A DNA stretch of 64,000 nucleotides from Symplocastrum torsivum CPER-KK1 (GTDB lineage: Bacteria > Cyanobacteriota > Cyanobacteriia > Cyanobacteriales > Coleofasciculaceae). Numbering within the stretch: the stretch's first letter is position 1; the number at the start of each line of letters is the position of its first letter. The position numbers and the translations under genes were made by a program. Below are positions 17,824 to 26,160 of this stretch, piece by piece. The stretch covers positions 1-64,000 of the forward strand of contig JAHHIF010000014.1 in assembly GCA_019358875.1 (NCBI GenBank), given 5' to 3'. The notes beneath the pieces were generated by a model. That model saw only the letters and a list, made by a program, of their open reading frames with translations. It was not told the DNA's origin and did no database searches.

Positions 17824-19272
17824 GTGACTACTGACTTACAACCCTGGCATTGGCGATCGCTACCCTTAGAAAGTCGCACAGGTTCCGAAGTATTTGACTA
17901 CCTGTTTCGGAATACAAATACCATTGCCACCCTGCTAGAAAGTCCCTACCCAACGCCTCAAGATCAACCTTCACCTTCTTCTCGTTATTCTCTCTGTGCT
18001 GGGATGCCCCGAACCTATCAGGGACGTCATCTGATGTGGACACCAGCCGTCGGGGAAATTTTACCCTTCCTGCGCCGCTTACTCGCTTCTAGAACAGAGA
18101 GAGAGAATTTTACCTCAGCACCCCATCACCTACCCTTTACTGGCGGTTGGTTAGGTTGGCTAGGCTATGACTTAGCTTGGGAAATTGAGCAGCTACCTTG
18201 CCTGAACCTTGATCCCTTACCATTTCCCGTTGCCTTCTGGTACGAACCAGCCACTTTTGCTGTCCTCGATCACTCTGAACAAACTTTGTGGTTAGCCGCT
18301 ACGAGTGAAGCCGAACTCGACCAACTACAAAAACGCCTCGAACAATCATCTCCCATTCCCCATTCCCCATTCCCCATCCCCCATTCCCCATTCCCTACCC
18401 CCCACTTCCTCACCTCCCAAGCTGACTATGAAGCCGCTGTTGTACAAGCAAAAAAGTACATCCAAGCTGGTGATATTTTTCAGGCGAATCTTTCTCAAAG
18501 GTTTGAAGTCGCAACCAAATCTTCAAGTTGGGCAATTTATCGAGCTTTGCAACAAATTAATCCTTCACCCTTTGCCAGCTTTTGGCAAACCCCTTGGGGT
18601 GATGTGATTAGTTGTTCTCCGGAACGGCTGGTACAGCTACAAGGAAGAAGCGCCCAAACCCGACCAATTGCAGGAACGCGATCGCGTAGCACAACACCTG
18701 CAATTGACCAGCAGCTAGCACAAGACCTATTAGCGAATGTCAAAGAAAGAGCAGAACACATTATGCTCGTAGATTTAGAGCGTAATGACCTAGGACGAGT
18801 CTGCGAGTGGGGTTCCGTAGAAGTTGATGAATTATTCACCATTGAGCGTTACAGTCATGTGATGCACCTCGTCAGTAATATCACGGGTACCCTACGTGCG
18901 AATTGTGATGCTGTTGATCTAATTCGCGCCCTGTTCCCCGGTGGTACAATTACGGGCTGCCCAAAAGTTCGCTGCATGGAAATTATTGAAGAACTCGAAT
19001 CCGTTCGTCGTAGCTTGTTCTATGGCTCTTGCGGTTATCTTGACCAGCGCGGCAATTTAGATTTGAATATATTGATTCGCACTCTCTTGGTCGGCAGAGG
19101 CAGGGAACAATCCAGTATTTTTACTCAAGGCTCAACTCACCCAGCACTCAATAGTGTTTGGGGTCAAGTTGGAGCTGGAATTGTCGCTGACAGTGACCCA
19201 GAACAAGAATGGTACGAGTCTCTCCATAAAGCTCAGGCTCAGTTGGCAGCGCTGACATCCACCCAGGGTTAA
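17824..19272 (+). CDS. Anthranilate synthase component I family / aminodeoxychorismate synthase component I
   Basis: 482 residues from GTG 17824. The chorismate-binding domain occupies about 198-475: DIFQANLSQRF, the PIAGTRSR motif (281-288), VDLERNDLGRV, and the C-terminal GGTITGCPK and GYLDQRGN-type segments. The family adds ammonia to chorismate for tryptophan (TrpE) or folate (PabB). PIAGT instead of PIKGT lacks the lysine nucleophile of classic PabB, which leans to anthranilate-synthase chemistry, but overall spacing and length resemble the cyanobacterial PabB-like group. No glutaminase partner is adjacent. Residues 176-194 are a Pro/Ser/His stretch encoded by a heptamer DNA repeat that sits between the N-terminal and catalytic parts. 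Confidence 0.8.
   Translation: MTTDLQPWHWRSLPLESRTGSEVFDYLFRNTNTIATLLESPYPTPQDQPSPSSRYSLCAGMPRTYQGRHLMWTPAVGEILPFLRRLLASRTERENFTSAPHHLPFTGGWLGWLGYDLAWEIEQLPCLNLDPLPFPVAFWYEPATFAVLDHSEQTLWLAATSEAELDQLQKRLEQSSPIPHSPFPIPHSPFPTPHFLTSQADYEAAVVQAKKYIQAGDIFQANLSQRFEVATKSSSWAIYRALQQINPSPFASFWQTPWGDVISCSPERLVQLQGRSAQTRPIAGTRSRSTTPAIDQQLAQDLLANVKERAEHIMLVDLERNDLGRVCEWGSVEVDELFTIERYSHVMHLVSNITGTLRANCDAVDLIRALFPGGTITGCPKVRCMEIIEELESVRRSLFYGSCGYLDQRGNLDLNILIRTLLVGRGREQSSIFTQGSTHPALNSVWGQVGAGIVADSDPEQEWYESLHKAQAQLAALTSTQG
18350..18406 (+). repeat. Heptamer tandem repeat (CCCCATT) inside the chorismate-enzyme gene
   Basis: About eight copies of a 7-bp unit of the CCCCATT type, slightly degenerate. Three copies make 21 bp, so the frame is kept and a 7-residue peptide pattern (PIPHSPF) appears. 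This is a short tandemly repeated repetitive sequence of the kind found in filamentous cyanobacteria, here within a gene. Confidence 0.85.
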
Positions 19273-19291
19273 TCTTCTACGTTTTTGACAA

Positions 19292-19340
19292 CTCTCCGCC
19301 CTAGAAAGGGGGAGGCTTGATTACCGAGTATCTTCGGTAA
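19292..19340 (+). terminator. Two hairpins after the chorismate-enzyme gene
   Basis: CTCCGCCC/GGGGGAG (19294-19301 and 19308-19314, one mismatch) is followed by a perfect TTACCGA/TCGGTAA (19321-19327 and 19334-19340). The first resembles hairpins seen near ends of IS200/IS605-type elements in cyanobacteria, but no transposase remains. They may end the upstream transcript; there is no T-run. Confidence 0.4.
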
Positions 19341-19522
19341 AGAAAGTCAGTACCAAGTCTCGTAATAATACTGATATCCTTAATCAATGCAGACCCTAAC
19401 TCTCCGTAAATACCGAAACGAGCTATTATCTGCATAGCTTGAATCGGAGCCAGTACTCCTACAATTTAGCTGACTCATTCCAATCCCCCAACTAGGGATG
19501 GGCATTTTTAGTCGGGATGTTG

Positions 19523-19792
19523 ATGAACACCGAAACCTATCTGAATCACCCAACGTTTGGTCTGCTTTTTCGAGTTTGCATGGTTGAAGAGAACCAGGAA
19601 TTGTTCACCACCCTCTATGCCCAGCGCCTATTTTTTATGGTGACAACTGGGTCTGATGGTATTAGCTTTGAACCAATTGGTCGTTCAGACGCTCGGCTTG
19701 TAGTAGAAAATCGCCTTCGTATGCTCCGCCGCACTGGTTCAACCCAGGAGTTTGAGATGCTTCAGCATATCCATAAGCAAACGTTCCAATGA
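19523..19792 (+). CDS. pipX: PII-interacting protein X, NtcA co-activator
   Basis: 89 residues from ATG 19523 (NTETYLNHPTFGLLFRVCMV), the length of known PipX; an in-frame ATG six bases earlier would add two residues. The Tudor-like N-terminal part and two C-terminal helices are recognisable, including ELFTTLYAQRLFFMV. PipX binds either the PII protein or NtcA, and so links 2-oxoglutarate and energy status to nitrogen-gene transcription. It is followed after 55 bp by pipY, the conserved cyanobacterial arrangement. Confidence 0.93.
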   Translation: MNTETYLNHPTFGLLFRVCMVEENQELFTTLYAQRLFFMVTTGSDGISFEPIGRSDARLVVENRLRMLRRTGSTQEFEMLQHIHKQTFQ

Positions 19793-19847
19793 TATTCAGT
19801 CCGCTTGCTCACTTCCTATATAAATGAAGTAATTAATCCGACTTGAT

Positions 19848-20519
19848 ATGACTGGCTCAATTGCAGAACGCATTGCTAACATTCGTCAACAGTTACCGCC
19901 TAGCGTTCGCCTGATTGCTGTCACCAAACAGGTATCAGTGGAGGCTATGCGAGAAGCTTATGCGGCAGGAATCAGGGATTTTGGCGAAAGCCGCACTCAA
20001 GAAGCAGAAGTGAAACTTGCCCAACTCAGTGACTTACCCGACCTCAACTGGCATTTCATTGGGCATCTCCAGAGCAACAAAGTTAAAAAAGCCTTAGAGC
20101 AATTCCAATGGATTCATTCTTGTGACAGTCTGAAGCTAGCTCAGCGTCTCGATCGCTTAGCTGAAGAGCTTTCCCTGCAACCAAAAGTCTGCCTCCAAGT
20201 CAAGATTGTGCCCGATCCTGATAAATATGGCTGGACTGCCCCAGAACTACTCTCAGATCTACCAGAACTTGACACGTATAAATCGCTACAAATTCGAGGC
20301 TTAATGACCATTCTCCCCCTCGGATTATCTCAACAGGAGGCATTGCAAGTATTTGAGGACACTCGTAAACTGGCGGATAAAATCAAGCAACAAAACTGTT
20401 CACATCTTTGTATGGATGAGCTTTCAATGGGAATGTCCGGAGATTACCCTCTCGCTGTGCAAGCTGGTTCAACGATGGTGCGTCTTGGGCGAATTGTTTT
20501 TGGGGAACGGACAGCCTAA
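19848..20519 (+). CDS. pipY: PLP homeostasis protein of the YggS/PLPBP family
   Basis: 223 residues. PLP-binding Lys27 lies in RLIAVTKQVS; the family segments FGESRTQEAEVK, WHFIGHLQSNK and LSMGMSGDYPLAV are all present. It is a single-domain barrel that binds pyridoxal phosphate without known catalysis and keeps free PLP and amino-acid balance. The position directly behind pipX supports the name pipY. No signal peptide, so cytoplasmic. Confidence 0.92.
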   Translation: MTGSIAERIANIRQQLPPSVRLIAVTKQVSVEAMREAYAAGIRDFGESRTQEAEVKLAQLSDLPDLNWHFIGHLQSNKVKKALEQFQWIHSCDSLKLAQRLDRLAEELSLQPKVCLQVKIVPDPDKYGWTAPELLSDLPELDTYKSLQIRGLMTILPLGLSQQEALQVFEDTRKLADKIKQQNCSHLCMDELSMGMSGDYPLAVQAGSTMVRLGRIVFGERTA

Positions 20520-21034
20520 AGGTTTCCTGGAAAGATTGTCTTTACGCTCCCACTCGGTAATCTCAATTTGAAAAACCTGTTGTTAGAGTATTTTCCCTCT
20601 CTACTGCACAAAGGTAGATTTTTTATACAAAGTTGCGGTCAAATGTAGTAATTTCTCTTTCCCCCATCTCCCTATCTCCCCATTCTTGAGAGCATTAATT
20701 CGGAACCTACATAGAATTGCCTCCCCCCTCTCCCCCTCTGTCAAGGCATGGGCTAATATATTTCCAACACAACTTTATGATGGGTGTTGTCGTTCTTAAC
20801 GTTACTGGGCGTTTATCACTGTGTTTTTGACTACCTGCTTTCAGGAGAGTATTGTATAGTCTTAGACTTAGTTGTGAGAGTCTCCAGTAGTGGAAATTGT
20901 TACTTAGCAGAGTGTAAGAGAGCCATTTACAGTTCTTTTCAATCTAAAAAAACATCTGTTGAACACTACAGTCTCAAAGACGATCAATAATTGGATTTTT
21001 AGCGTACAACTAAAGTTGTGATGGAGAGTGAACA
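20520..21034. other. Intergenic region between pipY and sepF
   Basis: 515 bp. It includes pyrimidine-rich tracts (TCTTTCCCCCATCTCCC near 20656 and CCTCCCCCCTCTCCCCC near 20721). The right half is AT-rich and presumably carries the sepF promoter. An open frame at 20784-20990 starts without a ribosome-binding site and is not supported. Confidence 0.5.
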
Positions 21035-21631
21035 ATGAACAACCTTTTTACTAAGTTACGAGATTTCGTTGGTTTCAATGAACCAGTGGAATACGATGGG
21101 TACGAGTACGATGATGTGGATGGAGATTCTTACCAAAATCTCTATCAGCAGGAACAGCAAGTTCAAGCACCACCACCAGAGGAAGACCGCCCACAACGGC
21201 GGCGCGTTCGGGAGCGAACAGTTGTAGGAGCAGATGCAGGAATAGGAACCACTTCGATGAATAATGTGATTGGAATGCCTGGAGCTGTCAATGGTCTTTC
21301 AGAAGTAGCGGTAATTGAGCCGCGTTCTTTTGAAGAAATGCCACAAGTGATTCAAGCACTACGTGAGCGCAAGTCAGTAGTTTTAAACCTCACGATTATG
21401 GACCCAGACCAAGCGCAAAGAGCTGTAGACTTTGTTGCTGGCGGTACCTATGCGATCGATGGTCATCAAGAGCGAATCGGCGAAAGTATTTTCTTGTTTA
21501 CACCTAGCTGTGTTCAAGTCAGTACTCAGTCGGGTGTTGTTAACGAAGTCTCTTCGCCACAGATGCGTACTCAGCGTCCAACAGCGCCTGCCCCAGCTTG
21601 GGCAGCGGAACAAGAGCGGATGGCACAGTAA
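21035..21631 (+). CDS. sepF: Cell division protein SepF
   Basis: 198 residues. The N-terminal amphipathic membrane-targeting helix ([14 protein letters not shown]), an acidic/Gln-rich linker (about 18-60) and the SepF core ([29 protein letters not shown], then [16 protein letters not shown]) are in the normal order. It binds FtsZ and tethers the ring to the membrane. Ribosome-binding site GGAG lies before ATG 21035. It sits in the usual pipX-pipY-sepF-proC order. Confidence 0.95.
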   Translation: MNNLFTKLRDFVGFNEPVEYDGYEYDDVDGDSYQNLYQQEQQVQAPPPEEDRPQRRRVRERTVVGADAGIGTTSMNNVIGMPGAVNGLSEVAVIEPRSFEEMPQVIQALRERKSVVLNLTIMDPDQAQRAVDFVAGGTYAIDGHQERIGESIFLFTPSCVQVSTQSGVVNEVSSPQMRTQRPTAPAPAWAAEQERMAQ

Positions 21632-21702
21632 TAACAAGCTTGAGACTGTAGATTGGGTCTAGAAATCCAAAATCCAAACTCTCTTAACAAGGGGTGCTAA
21701 GA

Positions 21703-22527
21703 GTGTCTATTAAGCTTGGCGTGATTGGTGGCGGGGTGATGGGAGAAGCTCTTTTATCCCGCCTACTCGCTCAGGAGCTTTACCGCTCTGACGAGGTCTT
21801 GGTGAGTGAGCCACAAGCCAAGCGACGGGAATTTTTGGTACAAGAATATGGTGTCCAAGTGACATCAGATAACCGAGCCACGGTGGCGGCATCGGATGTT
21901 TTGTTGTTGGCAATTAAACCTCAGATATTTGAGGCAGTAACAACAGAACTGTTAGAAGGTAACGCGAAGGTCAGTCAAAGGCAAGAGTCTCAGCCAGTGG
22001 TGGTTTCAATCTTAGCGGGTGTATCGTTGAGCCAACTGGAAGCGGCTTTTGGCACTCAGCCAGTTATCCGAGCAATGCCCAATACACCAGCAACGGTAGG
22101 GGCGGGCATCACAGCGATCGCATCCGGTAAAACAGTCACACCCCACCATGTCGAACAGGCAACAGCGATTTTCCAAGCCGTTGGTGAAGTGGTAGAGGTG
22201 CCAGAGTCCTTGATGGATGCGGTAACGGGTTTATCGGGTTCAGGCCCCGCGTATGTCGCCATTATGATTGAAGCTCTCGCCGATGGCGGTGTAGCGGCGG
22301 GATTACCAAGAGCGATCGCATCTAAGCTCGCCCTCTCTACCGTACTAGGGACAGCTCAGTTGTTACAACAATCAGAATTACACCCAGCGGAACTCAAAGA
22401 CCGCGTAACTAGCCCTGGTGGTACCACAATTGCTGGAGTTAGTCAATTAGAGCGTGCTGGTTTTCGCTCAGCACTCATTGAAGCTGTGCTAGCCGCCAAA
22501 ACGAGATCAGTGCAGTTGGGGCAGTAG
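21703..22527 (+). CDS. proC: Pyrroline-5-carboxylate reductase
   Basis: 274 residues from GTG 21703, with AAGGGG at 21689-21694 as ribosome-binding site; the GTG at 21694 overlaps that site. The dinucleotide-binding motif IGGGVMGEAL is at the N-terminus; MPNTPATVGAG and the C-terminal LKDRVTSPGGTTIAG signature are present, as is GLSGSGPAYV. It performs the last step of proline synthesis with NAD(P)H. It follows sepF after 71 bp on the same strand. Confidence 0.95.
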   Translation: MSIKLGVIGGGVMGEALLSRLLAQELYRSDEVLVSEPQAKRREFLVQEYGVQVTSDNRATVAASDVLLLAIKPQIFEAVTTELLEGNAKVSQRQESQPVVVSILAGVSLSQLEAAFGTQPVIRAMPNTPATVGAGITAIASGKTVTPHHVEQATAIFQAVGEVVEVPESLMDAVTGLSGSGPAYVAIMIEALADGGVAAGLPRAIASKLALSTVLGTAQLLQQSELHPAELKDRVTSPGGTTIAGVSQLERAGFRSALIEAVLAAKTRSVQLGQ

Positions 22528-22628
22528 CATTTTGCTCATGGGATTAGTGGCGAGACAAACGATTGAAAGTTGCTAGCGTTTCATGAGGTAGCTCATATAT
22601 CTCTTGTCTCCAATTTGGCAGAGTAGAA

Positions 22629-23429
22629 ATGTCTGCACTAGAAGGCAAAGCGATGACCCGCTCAACCATTAATCTTGAAACAGCTACTGGACATCAGGTG
22701 ATGGCAGCAGCCGGGAAGAAAATTCTGCGACCTGGTGGTAAAACAGCAACTGAAGAGGTTTTTAAGTGGGCTGCATTCAAACCGGGAGAGACAGTTTTAG
22801 AGCTTGCTGCCAGCTTTGGTTATAGTGCGATCACCCTGGCAAAGCGTTATGGTGTTCGGGTTGTGGGAGTAGAAAAAAATCCTGAGAGCGTTGCCCGTGC
22901 CCGTGCCAATATTCAAGCTGCTGGACTGGAATCGCAGGTGCAGGTGATTGAGGGTGATATTTTCCATTTAGAGCAGATTCCAGGACAATTTGACTACGTG
23001 CTGGCAGAAGCAATTCTGACAATGCAATCGATTCCAGGCAAAACGAAAGTTTTGCAAGGCATTCACGATCGCCTCAAGCCTGGGGGCAAATTTCTCTCCC
23101 ATGAGTTGCTGGCAAACGATCGGGAAGAAGAGATTCATCGTGCCCTAGCAGCAGCGATTCGCGCGAACTCTACACCCTTGTCTGAAACCAAGTGGATTGC
23201 GGCTTGTGAAGCAGCCAATTTACACGTCTTACACCATCAAACAGGAGCGATGGGACTGCTCAACCCGGCTCGAATTATTCAGGATGAAGGATTGATTGAT
23301 GCAATCAAATTCTTCTGGAATGTACTGACTCAGCCCAAAGTACGCGATCGGCTGCTGACAATGCGGGGTGTCTTCAAGCAATACGAACGGGAATTAGGCT
23401 ACATCATTTTGTGTGCAGAGCGAAAATAA
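22629..23429 (+). CDS. Class I SAM-dependent methyltransferase
   Basis: 266 residues. The Rossmann core begins at ETVLELAASFGYSAI (about 56-70), followed by the acidic ribose contact (VVGVEKNPESVARARANI) and VIEGDIFHLEQI. The substrate is unknown. Met9 is an alternative start, since the conserved block INLETATGHQVMAAAGKK begins just after it. The cupin gene follows after 14 bp, so the two are co-transcribed. The pair is convergent with the Crp/Fnr regulator gene. The neighbourhood hints at regulated stress or nitrogen-oxide metabolism, but this is inference. Confidence 0.85.
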   Translation: MSALEGKAMTRSTINLETATGHQVMAAAGKKILRPGGKTATEEVFKWAAFKPGETVLELAASFGYSAITLAKRYGVRVVGVEKNPESVARARANIQAAGLESQVQVIEGDIFHLEQIPGQFDYVLAEAILTMQSIPGKTKVLQGIHDRLKPGGKFLSHELLANDREEEIHRALAAAIRANSTPLSETKWIAACEAANLHVLHHQTGAMGLLNPARIIQDEGLIDAIKFFWNVLTQPKVRDRLLTMRGVFKQYERELGYIILCAERK

Positions 23430-23443
23430 ATAGGAGATGAACG

Positions 23444-23779
23444 ATGACTACAACAGTACAGAATTCTCAATCTTTCGTTATTCAACTGAAAGACAAAATT
23501 GAATATGCTGAAACAGGGGTACTTAGCAAAGTATTACTGAAAGTTCCCTATTGCCAATACACCCTCTTTTGTCTGGCAGCCGGAACTGATATCGCGGAAC
23601 ACACCTCAACTCGCAACGCTGTTGTCCAGGTGATTGAAGGACAGGGAACGCTGACGCTGGAAGGACAAGACATAAACTTGGAACCTGGTGTTTTTGTCTT
23701 TATGCCTGCCAATGCACCCCATGCGTTAAAGGCAGAAGCGAATCTGGCGTTTCTCTTAACCCTTTCGGCTGCAACATAG
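23444..23779 (+). CDS. Small cupin-domain protein
   Basis: 111 residues, one cupin barrel. The central motifs HTSTRNAVVQVIEGQGTLTLEG and PANAPHALKAEA are visible; metal-ligand histidines in motif 1 are incomplete (a single His), so metal binding is uncertain. It follows the methyltransferase after 14 bp, with an AGGAGA ribosome-binding site. Small cupins of this type bind small molecules or act as isomerases or dioxygenases; the actual role is unknown. Confidence 0.85.
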   Translation: MTTTVQNSQSFVIQLKDKIEYAETGVLSKVLLKVPYCQYTLFCLAAGTDIAEHTSTRNAVVQVIEGQGTLTLEGQDINLEPGVFVFMPANAPHALKAEANLAFLLTLSAAT

Positions 23780-23817
23780 CCTTTCAATGCTTTTTGCCAT
23801 TAACTACAGGCGTTTGA

Positions 23818-24570
23818 TCAGGATTCCTGGCTTGCGCGATTGCCTACAGCACTAGCGAAGCTGATCGCATCGGGTTCTACCGTTCCGTGAGCGATCGCGT
23901 CTAACCCATCCCAGTCGAGTATGGTAATTTTTCCACCCCGACTGTAGGAAGCAACAGAATGCAGTTGCTTAAACAGACGCACACATTCCTCATAGGTGAT
24001 GCCAATGCTACGAGCAATTTCATAATAGGAAAGTTGTAGGCGCAGACAGGCTCCTTGCCCACCGATTTGGGTTCCTGGTTCTCCGGCAGAATATTGGATG
24101 AAACGCGCTAACCGGATGATCGCTCGTTCTGAAACCAACCCATGTACCATTTCATGTAACTGTTGGAGACGCTGGTTAAATACCGCCATCATCTTCAGTG
24201 CGATTTCTGGATTCGCTTGAATCACTGCCAGCAATGCTTCTCGATCAACCATCAGCACTTGAGCCTCACTCTCAGCGCTCACTGTAGCAGGCGCAATGCC
24301 ATTACCAAAGAGGGCTGGAGCCGCAAAGATATCGCCACCTGTCAACGTCCGCAGAATGGTTTCTTTACCACTGGTTGCTGTTTTAGAAACTCTCAGTAAT
24401 CCGTTAATTAGGGCATAAAGACGGGGAGGTAAGCGATCGCCCTCATGAGAGACAATTTCATCGGTTTGATAGGTTTTAACAACAGTGTGGGGCTGTAAGT
24501 TCGCGAGTTGTTCTGGCTGTAACTGAGTGAACACCGAAATCGATGCCAGTTGCTCAACAGTTGCTTTCAT
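23818..24570 (-). CDS. Crp/Fnr-family transcriptional regulator
   Basis: 250 residues. A cyclic-nucleotide-binding-type barrel (about 10-125: FTQLQPEQLANLQPHT, GETI-like KETILRTLTGGDIFA) is followed by a long dimer helix and a winged helix-turn-helix (about 165-225; YYEIARSIGITYEECVRLFKQL). It lacks the four-cysteine cluster of FNR. It is longer than NtcA (about 222 residues) and not a close match. The gene is divergent from the HPP-protein gene, and the region between them holds a palindromic site; autoregulation or control by NtcA is possible. Confidence 0.88.
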   Translation of the reverse strand: MKATVEQLASISVFTQLQPEQLANLQPHTVVKTYQTDEIVSHEGDRLPPRLYALINGLLRVSKTATSGKETILRTLTGGDIFAAPALFGNGIAPATVSAESEAQVLMVDREALLAVIQANPEIALKMMAVFNQRLQQLHEMVHGLVSERAIIRLARFIQYSAGEPGTQIGGQGACLRLQLSYYEIARSIGITYEECVRLFKQLHSVASYSRGGKITILDWDGLDAIAHGTVEPDAISFASAVGNRASQES

Positions 24571-24629
24571 AAATTTAGGCTTTAGAAATTTACTTTTTAA
24601 CCTGTGAACCTATCTTTTCCATAGAAAAT

Positions 24630-24647
24630 CTGTATCAAAAAATACAG
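24630..24647. promoter_or_regulatory. NtcA-type operator between Crp/Fnr gene and HPP gene
   Basis: CTGTATCAAAAAATACAG is a perfect palindrome with 6-bp arms and 6-bp spacer, and contains TGTA-N8-TACA, the NtcA consensus GTA-N8-TAC with flanking matches. On the plus strand a TAN3T box (TAACAT, 24671-24676) follows after 25 bp. On the minus strand TAGGTT follows after 19 bp. NtcA-activated promoters normally have about 20-24 bp here, so it could act on either or both genes. The same shape also fits a generic Crp-family site (5-6-5), so autoregulation by the adjacent regulator is the alternative. Confidence 0.65.
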
Positions 24648-24713
24648 AACACCCGATTCATTCAATCCTTTAACATTGTTTAATAGAATCTGGTACTGCA
24701 ATTAGTTCTGACC

Positions 24714-25313
24714 ATGCAAAGAAAAAGAAAATTGCCGGGATACCAGAAATCTTTTACGTTTAAGCTAATTAGGGGGCTTTTGCCTTTAGGACGACAAAGT
24801 ATTACTCAAGTCAAGTCCAGGATATTGAAGGAGGCTTCTGCTAAGCCGTTCTGGGATTCCTATCAACAAATCTTGCTGTCTTATTTTGGCAGTTTTTTAG
24901 GGATTGCGGTGCTTACCTATCTGACGATTCACAGTGGTTATCCGCTTATTGCGGCACCGTTTGGTGCAACGGCTGTTCTGGTATTTGCTGTACCTGATAG
25001 TCCAATGGCTCAACCGCGCAATGTGATTGGGGGAAGCTGTATTGCTGCGATCACCTGCGTTTCATTGGTGCAGCTTTTTGGTTCAGAAGCGTGGGTGATG
25101 GCTTTGGCAGTAGCGACTGCCATCAAGCTCATGCAGTTAACTAGAACACTGCATCCGCCGGGAGGAGCGATCGCTCTGTTAGGTGTGACCAGTCAGGCAT
25201 CCTGGGATTTTGTTTGGACTCCTATTTTGGCTGGATCGCTTGTGCTTGTTTTTTGCACGATTATTTTCAATAATTTAGTTTCAGGTAAGCCCTATCCCAA
25301 ACATTGGTTTTAA
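24714..25313 (+). CDS. HPP-family membrane protein, candidate nitrite transporter
   Basis: 199 residues with four to five hydrophobic helices from about 58 on. The family-naming motif appears in RTLHPPGGAIALLGV (about 141-155), and the conserved AAPFGATAVLVFAVP lies at about 81-95. HPP proteins of cyanobacteria and chloroplasts have been reported to carry nitrite across membranes. A likely NtcA site 67 bp upstream supports a nitrogen role. The N-terminal 45 residues are basic and cytoplasmic. Transport specificity is inferred from family knowledge. Confidence 0.8.
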   Translation: MQRKRKLPGYQKSFTFKLIRGLLPLGRQSITQVKSRILKEASAKPFWDSYQQILLSYFGSFLGIAVLTYLTIHSGYPLIAAPFGATAVLVFAVPDSPMAQPRNVIGGSCIAAITCVSLVQLFGSEAWVMALAVATAIKLMQLTRTLHPPGGAIALLGVTSQASWDFVWTPILAGSLVLVFCTIIFNNLVSGKPYPKHWF

Positions 25314-25969
25314 TTGCTGTTGGCTTCTTGTGGTAAGGGCTGACCTAATTGAGGCTCTGTACCTGCAAGGATACGCTGGATGTTGCTGCGGTGTCGATAA
25401 ATAACGTATGAGCCAGCCGCGATCGCAAATAGCTGATACGGTAGTGGTTGCTTGAAAAGAATCATCAATATAGAAACAGCGATCGCACCCGTAATTGAAC
25501 CCAAAGACACAATTCGCGACAGCGCAAGCACAACAGCAAACACGCCTAACGTTCCCAATCCCACGGGCAAGGACATCGCCAGTAAAACACCCAAGCTCGT
25601 AGCGACAGATTTCCCGCCTGTAAAGTTCAGCCAAATTGACTTACTGTGACCTAATATGCCAGCAAAGGCAGCTAAAGCGACTAACCAAGGTTTCCAGGTA
25701 GAAGGTACGACTTGTGTCATTGGCAAGGCATAGAAAGCATCTACCAGAGCGATCGCGCCAACTCCCTTCAAGGCATCAATGAGTAAAACCACTAACGCCG
25801 GTCCCTTTCCTAGTGTCCGCAAAACATTAGTTGCACCCGTAGAGCCAGACCCCTGCTCCCGAATATCAATCCCCTTGAGTAACCTCCCTACTGTATAACC
25901 CGTAGGGGTTGAGCCTAGTAAATAAGCAGTCAGTAAGAGTAAGCCACTCAATATCAACTCAAGCACCAT
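25310..25969 (-). CDS. plsY: Glycerol-3-phosphate acyltransferase PlsY
   Basis: 219 residues, polytopic. The three PlsY loops are present: GSTPTGYTVGRL, GSGSTGATNVLRTLGK and GHSKSIWLNFTGGKSVATSLG. It transfers acyl from acyl-phosphate to glycerol 3-phosphate, the first step of phospholipid synthesis, in the plasma membrane. Its stop overlaps the stop region of the convergent HPP gene by 4 bp. Confidence 0.94.
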   Translation of the reverse strand: MVLELILSGLLLLTAYLLGSTPTGYTVGRLLKGIDIREQGSGSTGATNVLRTLGKGPALVVLLIDALKGVGAIALVDAFYALPMTQVVPSTWKPWLVALAAFAGILGHSKSIWLNFTGGKSVATSLGVLLAMSLPVGLGTLGVFAVVLALSRIVSLGSITGAIAVSILMILFKQPLPYQLFAIAAGSYVIYRHRSNIQRILAGTEPQLGQPLPQEANSN

Positions 25970-26019
25970 TATCGTCTCTCCTCAATTAGTTTTTAGCGAT
26001 TAGCCTAAGTGAGCGATAG

Positions 26020-26100
26020 GAAGTAAGGGGTACAATCCCTCACTGAACTTTAGTTCACTGGCTCCCGTTCATGTAGGGTTAGAATCCTCATCTGAACGGC
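26020..26100. repeat. Palindromic repeat cluster between DUF3086 gene and plsY
   Basis: Nested inverted repeats: AGGG/CCCT (about 26027-26040), TGAACT/AGTTCA (26044-26057), CCGTTCA/TGAACGG (26065-26099). This is the same style of multi-hairpin element as at 15.2 kb but a different sequence. It lies between two genes on the same strand. Confidence 0.55.
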
Positions 26101-26160
26101 ATCCTGAACTCCTCCTTTCAACGACTCCTCTAGTAACCTCACTAACCGCTAATAGCTAAT

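Noticed and set aside
20784..20990. 68-codon frame before sepF
   Set aside because: Non-ATG start, no ribosome-binding site, composition of non-coding AT-rich DNA.
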